Below are positions 7,327 through 13,978 of a stretch of DNA of 16,798 bases, piece by piece (positions within the stretch are counted from its first letter, which is position 1; each line of letters opens with the position of its first letter). The position numbers were made by a program, and so were the translations under genes. Source of the stretch: Flavobacteriales bacterium (lineage in GTDB: Bacteria > Bacteroidota > Bacteroidia > Flavobacteriales > Flavobacteriaceae); assembly GCA_027033875.1 (NCBI GenBank), contig JALVKK010000040.1, positions 1-16,798 of the forward strand, given 5' to 3'. The notes beneath the pieces were generated by a model, which worked only from the letters and a program-made list of their open reading frames with translations, did not search any database and was not told the origin of the DNA.

Positions 7327-10300
7327 ATGAAAAACATAATCCCGTCCATTATTTTTTTGATGTCTGCCTTAACAGGACAAATTAAAGCACAATTTAGTGA
7401 AAACTTTGACAAGGATATTCTCGGTTCAATGACACAAACCTATATTACCAATTCCGTCGATTGGTTAAATTGTGACGTCATTACTCCGCCTTGGTCTGAA
7501 AGTTTTGAAAATAGTTTCAATTTTGCGTGTTGGGAAAATACGGGAACTCATACTAATCATTGGTCGGTTGGTTCTAATTATAATTATAATCACGGTCCAT
7601 ATTCCGCATCAGATGGAATACATTATTTATATTTTTATATATACAGTACACCGTTTGGAAGAACAACTACTGCTACCACACCGACATTTGATATGTCAAA
7701 CTTATCGAATCCGCAATTGACATTTGATTATTGGATGAACGGACCTGCTGACCCCAATTTATGGCTTAAAGTAGAAATGAGTACGGACGGTGCCAATTGG
7801 AATGAGATTTTCTATCATGAACATGACGGTATTAACGGTTGGAAAAGTGTTGCCATACCTTTAGCCGGGGTTACTTCTACAACCAGATTCCGTTTTATTG
7901 CCGTAAGCGATGCGGGAAGTTACAATACTTCTATTGATAATCTTTCGGTTGGTGAAGGATCAAACTGTCCGCCTCCGGGAGGTTTATCAGCTTCAAATAT
8001 TACGACAAATTCCGCTGAACTTTCGTGGACACAAGGATTCCAAGAAAACAATTGGAATATCGAATACGGACCAACCGGATTTACACCCGGACAAGGAACG
8101 ACTATAAGTCTTAATACAAATTCTTATTCCCTCAACGGCTTATCAGGCAAAACAACTTATGACTTTTATGTACAAGCCGATTGTGGTGGTAATACCAGTA
8201 CGTGGACAGGACCTTATACTTTTACGACACCCGGAACTTGTGGTTTTTACAGTTTTGAATTTTTTAGAGAAAACCATGGCGGATATCAAGGAAGGTTATC
8301 CGTATATGTAAATGCTGTGGCATATTTATCAGATATTTTGACTTCTTATGATAATAATATTCAATCATACTATGTGCCTGTTGACCAAGAAGATGTTTTA
8401 TCATTTGATTATACACCCGGCGATTATAGTGAATATGATGAGTACATAGTTTATGATAATAATGGCAATGAAATTGCTCATGAAGGAGCTAATGACACGG
8501 AACCGGACGATATAGGTAACCCTGATATTTTAACCGGCTTGCAAGCATGCCCGAGTTGTCCGGCAACCGACGATTTAGCCGTTTCAAATATTACTAACTC
8601 ACAAGCAGAATTATCTTGGGTTAACGGTGGTACTGAAACGTCGTGGAATATTGAATACGGACCTTATGGACATGTTCCGGGGCAAGGAACGACCATAAAT
8701 GTTACAACTAATCCTTATACCTTAACAGGTTTGAGTTCCGGTACCCTTTATGATTATTATGTACAAGCCGATTGCGGCGGCGGAGATACCGGCATTTGGG
8801 TAGGACCTTTTACCTTCTTTACAACTTGTGATGTCATTTCAACTTTTCCTTATGATTATGGTTTTGAGGGTGCTTCGTCAAACACTGCCGGTAGTTGGAA
8901 TAACAGTTGTTGGTATGGTATTCCTGATAATGCAGATCCTTATACATCTAACGGACCATACAGATGGAGAGTTTTTGACGAAAATGCACCTAACATTTAT
9001 TTCGGAGGTCCATCAACCGCCCATTCAGGAGAACTTTATGCTTATACCGAATCTGTAGGTTCCAGTGATGGGGATGTCGCCAAAATGATTAGCCCTGTTT
9101 TTGATATGTCCGGTTTAACACAACCGCAACTATCATTCTTTTATCATATGTATGGGCAAGATACAAGAACGCTTTACGTAGATGTGTTTGACGGAACAAC
9201 TTGGGTTGAAAATCTTTGGTCTATTACCGGTGAACAGCAAGCAAGTACTGATATGCCATGGCAACAAGCTTTTGTCTTGATTCCGAACACAACAACACAG
9301 ATTAGATTTAGAGCCGTAAGAGGTGGAAATGCTTATAAAATATCAATTGATGATATTAATATTAAAGAAGCGCCTTCGTGTTTGGCTCCGTCCTTGTTAT
9401 CCGTTGCTAATATTACTGCCGATTCCGCCGACCTTTCATGGACGGAAAACGGAACGGCTACTACCTGGAACATTGAATATGGTCCGGCAGGATTTACACC
9501 CGGTTCGGGTACAGTGATTACAGGTATTACTACCAACCCATATACTTTAAATAATTTGACCCATTATCTATCTTATGATTATTATGTACAAGCTGATTGC
9601 GGTGGCGGAGATACAAGTGCATGGGTAGGACCTTACAATTTTATGACACTTCCGGGTTGCGGTTTCTATAACCTTGAACTGTTAAGTTCTAATAGTACAT
9701 ATGGTTGGGGTGGTGCTAAATTAAACGTATATGTTAACGGTGTAGCTTATTTGACTGATTTAACGCTTTATAGCGGTTCAGGTTTTAAGTCTTATGAAAT
9801 TCCATTAGAGCAAGATGATATTTTATCATTTGATTATATCAGGGTTAATCCCACTTATTATAATTATAATTATAATAACGAATATAAAGTTTATGACAAT
9901 CTTGATAATTTAATAATCGATGAAGGGGCAAACAACACTGAACCCGGAGACGTAGGTGACCCTAATGTTCCTACCGGACCGATAGCTTGTCCTTCTTGTC
10001 CCGCTCCTTCCGGATTATTAGATTCAAATGTTACCGACAATGCCGTTGATTTGTCTTGGACTGAAAACGGTAATGCTACTACTTGGAATATTGAATACGG
10101 TCCCATAGGATTTACCCAAGGTCAAGGTACGTTATTGACCGGTATTACTTCAACCCCTTACACTTTAACAGGTTTAGATTCAAATACAACTTATGCTTTT
10201 TATGTGCAAGCTGATTGTGGTTCGCATACAAGTTTTTGGGGAGGTCCTCATACTTTTACAACATTACCGTGTATTGCACCTGATAACTTATCAATATCAA

Positions 10301-12579
10301 ATTTAGGATATGATTCTGTTGGATTATCTTGGACTCAAAACGGTTCTTCTACCTCGTGGAATATTGAGTATGGTCCCTCCGGATTTACGCAAGGACAAGG
10401 TACTATTTTATCAAATGTTTCAACAAATCCATACACATTAACCGGCTTAACACCAAGCACTACTTATGATTTTTATGTACAAGCTGATTGCGGCGCAAGC
10501 GGTGGAACCGGAACAAGTGATTGGGAAGGTCCTTTAACTGCTACAACGACACCTACCCCCGGTACTTGCGGATTATTCAGGGTTGATCTGTTAGATGGTC
10601 ATAATGATGGTTGGAATGGTGGCTCATTGACCGTATATATAAACGGTGTAGTTTACTTATCTAATATAACGATGAGCTATGGTACTAATATCGAATCTTA
10701 TTATATTCCCGTAAATATTGATGATATCTTATCGTTTGAATATACCCCGGGAGGTTATAGTTATGAAAACCTATACATTGTTTATGATAACAATAATATT
10801 GAAGTTGCCCATGAGGGGGGCAACGATACCCCGGGAAGTATAGGGGATCCAAGTATCCCTACCGGATTGGAAGCTTGTCCGTCTTGTCCGCCACCAACTG
10901 ATCTTTCAACTTTGAATATCGCATCTCATTCTGTAGATTTGTCTTGGACAGCCGGTGGTAATGAAACAGCATGGGTTATTGAATATGGTCCTACAGGTTT
11001 TACACAAGGACAAGGTACAATTATAAATGTTACTAACAATCCTTATAACTTAACCGGATTGACAACAGGCATGCATTATGATTATTATGTAAAAGCTGAT
11101 TGTGGCGGTGGTGATAACAGTCGTTGGGAAGGTCCTTATTCTTTTGTTACAACTTGCGATACAGTAATCAATTTTCCATATAACTATGGATTTGAATACG
11201 TTACTACAGGCGATGGAGGTGATTGGTCATCTAGTTGTTGGACAGCAAATCCTGAAAACACAGGCGCTCTTATTTACGAAGCTCCTTTCAGATGGCTTAC
11301 CGAAAGCGACAATGCGCCTCCAGCTTATACCGGTCCGGAATTTCCTCATAGTGGAACAAGTTATGCATATACTAATGCCATAAATTCAAATAATGGGGAT
11401 ATCGCCGAATTGTTAAGTCCTGTTTTGGATTTATCAAGTTTGTCTCAACCTCTGTTATCTTTTTATTATCACATGTATGGAGCTGAGATAGGCATTTTAT
11501 ACATCGATACTTTTGATGGTTCAACATGGACAGAAGGTGTATGGTCTCTATCAGGTGAACAACAAACATCAGGCGACGATACCTGGCAACAAGCCTTTAT
11601 TAACATTCCCGTTACGGTTACACAAATCAAATTTAGAGCTGTAAGAGGAGACGGTGATGCTGGCGCTATATCAATTGATGATATCAGTATTCAAGAAATG
11701 CCCTCTTGTCTTCCTCCTAACCATTTATCAGTGGTCAATAAAAGAGTTGATTCAGCTGATTTATTGTGGACAGATAACAACTCTGCAACGACTTGGAATA
11801 TTGAATACGGACCGAAAGGATTTACACCCGGACAAGGCACAATGATTTCGGGAGCAACATCAAATCCTTACCACCTGACAGGATTAACATCAATGACATA
11901 TTATGATTTTTATGTACAATCTAATTGTAATGGCAGTGGCAATCAATGGTCTGTACCTTATACTTTTATGACACCACCCGGCTGTGGCGATACTTTTTAT
12001 GACGACGGCGGACCATATAATCCGTATTCACAGAATATTCATCAAATAATTACAATTTATCCTGATAATGCGGGAGAAGTTGTTGCAGTTACTTTTGATT
12101 TATTGAGTTTAGAAGTTGATGATGATTATATGTTTGTTTATGATGGTCCGGATACAAATTCGCCAATCATACCTTCATCTCACCCTGACGGAATGTGGAC
12201 AGGTGGATATTCTGCTACCGGTTACACTTTTACAGCTACAAATGCTACCGGTGCATTGACTTTGGAATTTACAACTGATGGTTTCCTTGAATATTCCGGA
12301 TGGGACGTAAGTGTATCATGTATTCCTTCAAATATCAATGAATTGACAAATATTTTAGGCATTTACCCTAATCCGACAACAGGTAAATTTGTTATCAAAT
12401 CTCATGACTTAATGAATGCCGAAGTTTATATCTATTCAATAACCGGTAAAGAGATTTATCAAAATACAATTGACAAAGACAATTATTTTATTAACTTGAA
12501 AAATGTCAAAAAAGGTATTTACTTTGTAAAAATTACATCCAATAATAAATCATATATCAGCAAGCTGATTGTTAAATAG
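7327..12579 (+). CDS. Giant modular T9SS-secreted adhesin (FN3, MAM-like, DGWNGG and CUB-like modules)
   Basis: A 1750-residue secreted surface protein. A signal peptide (MKNIIPSIIFLMSALTGQIKA) is likely cut before QFSENF. Modules in residue order: MAM/jelly-roll-like 49-213; FN3 214-304; DGWNGG-type module 305-410; FN3 411-500; MAM-like 501-684; FN3 685-777; DGWNGG-type 778-890; FN3 891-981; FN3 982-1080; DGWNGG-type 1081-1186; FN3 1187-1276; MAM-like 1277-1460; FN3 1461-1552; CUB-like 1553-1665; T9SS type A sorting domain about 1672-1750 (IYPNPTTGKF, then KKGIYFVKI and SKLIVK). Nearly every module begins with Cys, and each FN3 carries WxIEYGP and a second Cys (ADCGG, SNCNG in the last), suggesting one disulphide per FN3. 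No enzyme domain is recognised. Export across the outer membrane by T9SS and a role in adhesion or matrix are inferred from the architecture; the ligand is unknown. The gene lies between the two copies of the waaA-yqiA junction repeat. Confidence 0.92.
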   Translation: MKNIIPSIIFLMSALTGQIKAQFSENFDKDILGSMTQTYITNSVDWLNCDVITPPWSESFENSFNFACWENTGTHTNHWSVGSNYNYNHGPYSASDGIHYLYFYIYSTPFGRTTTATTPTFDMSNLSNPQLTFDYWMNGPADPNLWLKVEMSTDGANWNEIFYHEHDGINGWKSVAIPLAGVTSTTRFRFIAVSDAGSYNTSIDNLSVGEGSNCPPPGGLSASNITTNSAELSWTQGFQENNWNIEYGPTGFTPGQGTTISLNTNSYSLNGLSGKTTYDFYVQADCGGNTSTWTGPYTFTTPGTCGFYSFEFFRENHGGYQGRLSVYVNAVAYLSDILTSYDNNIQSYYVPVDQEDVLSFDYTPGDYSEYDEYIVYDNNGNEIAHEGANDTEPDDIGNPDILTGLQACPSCPATDDLAVSNITNSQAELSWVNGGTETSWNIEYGPYGHVPGQGTTINVTTNPYTLTGLSSGTLYDYYVQADCGGGDTGIWVGPFTFFTTCDVISTFPYDYGFEGASSNTAGSWNNSCWYGIPDNADPYTSNGPYRWRVFDENAPNIYFGGPSTAHSGELYAYTESVGSSDGDVAKMISPVFDMSGLTQPQLSFFYHMYGQDTRTLYVDVFDGTTWVENLWSITGEQQASTDMPWQQAFVLIPNTTTQIRFRAVRGGNAYKISIDDINIKEAPSCLAPSLLSVANITADSADLSWTENGTATTWNIEYGPAGFTPGSGTVITGITTNPYTLNNLTHYLSYDYYVQADCGGGDTSAWVGPYNFMTLPGCGFYNLELLSSNSTYGWGGAKLNVYVNGVAYLTDLTLYSGSGFKSYEIPLEQDDILSFDYIRVNPTYYNYNYNNEYKVYDNLDNLIIDEGANNTEPGDVGDPNVPTGPIACPSCPAPSGLLDSNVTDNAVDLSWTENGNATTWNIEYGPIGFTQGQGTLLTGITSTPYTLTGLDSNTTYAFYVQADCGSHTSFWGGPHTFTTLPCIAPDNLSISNLGYDSVGLSWTQNGSSTSWNIEYGPSGFTQGQGTILSNVSTNPYTLTGLTPSTTYDFYVQADCGASGGTGTSDWEGPLTATTTPTPGTCGLFRVDLLDGHNDGWNGGSLTVYINGVVYLSNITMSYGTNIESYYIPVNIDDILSFEYTPGGYSYENLYIVYDNNNIEVAHEGGNDTPGSIGDPSIPTGLEACPSCPPPTDLSTLNIASHSVDLSWTAGGNETAWVIEYGPTGFTQGQGTIINVTNNPYNLTGLTTGMHYDYYVKADCGGGDNSRWEGPYSFVTTCDTVINFPYNYGFEYVTTGDGGDWSSSCWTANPENTGALIYEAPFRWLTESDNAPPAYTGPEFPHSGTSYAYTNAINSNNGDIAELLSPVLDLSSLSQPLLSFYYHMYGAEIGILYIDTFDGSTWTEGVWSLSGEQQTSGDDTWQQAFINIPVTVTQIKFRAVRGDGDAGAISIDDISIQEMPSCLPPNHLSVVNKRVDSADLLWTDNNSATTWNIEYGPKGFTPGQGTMISGATSNPYHLTGLTSMTYYDFYVQSNCNGSGNQWSVPYTFMTPPGCGDTFYDDGGPYNPYSQNIHQIITIYPDNAGEVVAVTFDLLSLEVDDDYMFVYDGPDTNSPIIPSSHPDGMWTGGYSATGYTFTATNATGALTLEFTTDGFLEYSGWDVSVSCIPSNINELTNILGIYPNPTTGKFVIKSHDLMNAEVYIYSITGKEIYQNTIDKDNYFINLKNVKKGIYFVKITSNNKSYISKLIVK
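8239..9378 (+). repeat. Super-repeat block 1 inside the adhesin gene
   Basis: It encodes residues 305-684 (DGWNGG-type module, FN3, MAM-like module). It is homologous to 10567-11706 at a constant offset of 2328 bp at four module boundaries. The FN3 part aligns without gaps, and the other parts need only small compensating indels. The MAM-like modules share SF(F/Y)YHMYG, GEQQ, WQQAF and FRAVRG. Confidence 0.85.
10567..11706 (+). repeat. Super-repeat block 2 inside the adhesin gene
   Basis: It encodes residues 1081-1460, the partner of 8239-9378 with the same module order and the same net length of 380 residues. Identity is visible at protein level, so the duplication is not recent. Confidence 0.85.
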
Positions 12580-12580
12580 G

Positions 12581-12606
12581 GCTTCCGTCAAAATAGAAGC
12601 TATTTT
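12581..12606 (+). terminator. Possible weak terminator after the adhesin gene
   Basis: GCTTC (12581-12585) pairs with GAAGC (12596-12600) around a 10-nt loop and is followed by TATTTT. It starts two bases after the stop codon. The stem is only 5 bp, so the call is weak. Confidence 0.3.
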
Positions 12607-12819
12607 CGGTCCGATACCTTCAATTATTTCTTAATCGACAAGACTGTTTTTTTTTCTAATGTTTTTGCGATTTGATTTTGGATTAATCCGTAAAACCTTT
12701 TAATATAACAAATTGAAATAACCTGATTTGATGAAATCAAAAACAAAATTACTTTGATTTATACAAAATATCTGAGATTTAGAAACTATCATACCAAATG
12801 ATAAAATGAATAAATTATG

Positions 12820-12827
12820 TATCTTTA
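12820..12827 (+). promoter_or_regulatory. Near-consensus -7 element for coaD
   Basis: TATCTTTA differs from TAnnTTTG only at the last base and lies 12 bases before the coaD ATG, implying a leader of only a few bases. coaD may therefore have its own promoter rather than depend on the adhesin gene. Confidence 0.35.
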
Positions 12828-12839
12828 CACAAAAAATAA

Positions 12840-13394
12840 ATGAGTGATTATATAAACAAACCAAACAGTAATTTGAAAAATTTGCAGACTAAAACCTCCT
12901 CGATATATCGCAAATCATTATCAGCTGTTTTTCCCGGGTCTTTTGACCCTATTACTTTGGGACATACCGACATTATCAACAGAGCTTTACCGCTGTTTGA
13001 CCGTTTGATTATCGCCATCGGTATCAATGTCGATAAAAAATACATGTTTGACACCGATACGCGTATCGAAATGATTAAAACGGTTTACCGTAACGAGCCA
13101 AAAATCGAAGTGATGCAATACTCCGGACTTACCGTTGATTTTTGTCAACAAAATGATTTGAAATTTATTTTGCGGGGCTTGCGCAACCCTGCGGATTTTG
13201 AATTTGAAAAAACCATTGCCCAAACCAATAGAAAACTCGGTGATGTGGAAACCGTATTCTTACTGACCGGACCCGAAACATCATTTATCAGCAGTAGTAT
13301 CGTACGTGATATTTTTCGCAATGGCGGTGATATTTCCAAATTGGTACCGGCGGAGATTATGCATGTTATTATAAGTGAGCAGAAAAAAGAATAA
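12840..13394 (+). CDS. coaD: Phosphopantetheine adenylyltransferase (CoA synthesis) with N-terminal extension
   Basis: A nucleotidyltransferase that joins 4'-phosphopantetheine and ATP to give dephospho-CoA, the fourth step of CoA synthesis. The nucleotide-binding motif is TLGH with His at residue 42 in VFPGSFDPITLGH. FILRGLRNPADFEFE and the C-terminal ISSSIVRDIFRNGGDISKLVP are the standard substrate and ATP-binding signatures. At 184 residues it is longer than the usual 155-165. About 24 extra residues precede the core (MSDYINKPNSNLKNL...), rich in Asn, Ser and Lys and probably disordered. The first ATG is the only ATG before the catalytic motif, so the extension is either real or an internal non-ATG start (a TTG at 12872 or 12881) is used. 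Codon usage looks like the flanking housekeeping genes. In enterobacteria coaD directly follows waaA; here the adhesin gene lies between. Confidence 0.95.
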   Translation: MSDYINKPNSNLKNLQTKTSSIYRKSLSAVFPGSFDPITLGHTDIINRALPLFDRLIIAIGINVDKKYMFDTDTRIEMIKTVYRNEPKIEVMQYSGLTVDFCQQNDLKFILRGLRNPADFEFEKTIAQTNRKLGDVETVFLLTGPETSFISSSIVRDIFRNGGDISKLVPAEIMHVIISEQKKE

Positions 13395-13431
13395 TTGAAT
13401 AGTTACATATATACTAACCGTTATCAACGGA

Positions 13432-13455
13432 TTATCGAAGTATAGGCTTCGATAA
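13432..13455. terminator. Hairpin between coaD and the right junction repeat
   Basis: A perfect 9-bp stem TTATCGAAG / CTTCGATAA encloses the loop TATAGG and ends exactly where the right-hand copy of the direct repeat begins (13454). A smaller stem CCGTT-ATC-AACGG lies just upstream at 13418-13430. There is no T-run, so it may be a terminator for coaD, a processing site or a junction relic. Confidence 0.45.
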
Positions 13456-13633
13456 ATGTCGGCGCAACCGGTAAAATCATGAAATATATAAGTTTATGAC
13501 AACGCTATATTTACACGGATTGAATAGTTATAATCAAACACGTCGAACAGAGTGGTTGCAACAATTCGGCAAAGTCGTCAAACCTTTACTTTCCTACCAA
13601 AATATCCCGAAAACTTATCAAATTCTTGAAAAA
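13454..13633 (+). repeat. Direct repeat, right copy (waaA end plus yqiA start)
   Basis: The partner of 7091-7270 at a constant offset of 6363 bp with no gaps and 16 mismatches. It begins immediately after the hairpin and leads into the intact yqiA-type gene. Confidence 0.95.
13455..13499 (+). pseudogene. Remnant of the 3' end of waaA
   Basis: In frame it reads NVGATGKIMKYISL and stop, against NVGATGKIMKYLSL in intact waaA. An in-frame stop (TAG) lies at 13443-13445, so it is not part of a longer gene. From its internal ATG (13479) a six-codon minicistron MKYISL ends in a TGA that overlaps the yqiA ATG (ATGA), keeping the ancestral start-stop overlap. Confidence 0.85.
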
Positions 13634-13978
13634 TTGGTACAAAATCACCGTCCTGATGTAATAGTTGGAAGCAGTATGGGCGGTTTTTTCGGTTTTTATT
13701 TGGGAAATTATTACCGTATTCCTACACTTTTGTTAAATCCGGCACTGCTTATGAGTGTATTAGTTTGTCCCGATATCCGGTTATCGGCGTCAGATACCAA
13801 ACATAGCATTAGTTTGGGAAAATATGACGACGTCATTCGTCCCGAAATAACCAAACGATTATTAAAAGACCGGCGACAACGCTATCAAATATTTGAATAC
13901 GACATAGGACACCAAACTCCTTTTGAAGTTTTTACGGATGTTGCTGTTAAATCGGGCTTGTTTATTCCAAATATTTAG
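13496..13978 (+). CDS. yqiA: YqiA/YcfP-family alpha/beta-hydrolase (esterase-like)
   Basis: A small cytoplasmic alpha/beta-hydrolase of the UPF0227 type; some members hydrolyse short acyl esters, and the natural substrate is unknown. YLHGLNS (residues 5-11) provides the oxyanion-hole HG. VGSSMGGFFG has the nucleophile Ser at 60. GKYDDVI has the likely acid Asp at 111 or 112, and DIGHQTP has the His at 139, so the triad is complete. At 160 residues it is shorter than the 193 of E. coli YqiA. The ATG overlaps the stop of a waaA remnant (ATGA). No promoter match is seen upstream, so transcription may come from coaD. Its end overlaps nadE tail to tail by 17 bp. A truncated sister copy sits at 7133-7279. 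Confidence 0.85.
   Translation: MTTLYLHGLNSYNQTRRTEWLQQFGKVVKPLLSYQNIPKTYQILEKLVQNHRPDVIVGSSMGGFFGFYLGNYYRIPTLLLNPALLMSVLVCPDIRLSASDTKHSISLGKYDDVIRPEITKRLLKDRRQRYQIFEYDIGHQTPFEVFTDVAVKSGLFIPNI

Larger units (their letters stand above)
12580..12839. other. 260-bp AT-rich spacer between the adhesin gene and coaD
   Basis: No gene is seen. It holds a possible terminator just after the adhesin stop, a perfect 10-bp palindrome GGATTAATCC at 12680-12689, and a small hairpin TGATTT-GATG-AAATCA at 12724-12739. A near-consensus -7 element lies just before coaD. Confidence 0.6.

Noticed and set aside
7966..11991. CRISPR-like or minisatellite DNA repeats
   Set aside because: The repeated TGGAAYATYGARTAYGG stretches are codons of the WNIEYGP motif in FN3 domains spaced by whole modules, not short repeat-spacer units.
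7271..13453. Transposon or integrative element
   Set aside because: No transposase, integrase, terminal inverted repeats or short target duplication; the flanking repeat is 180 bp of coding sequence, not an att-like site.
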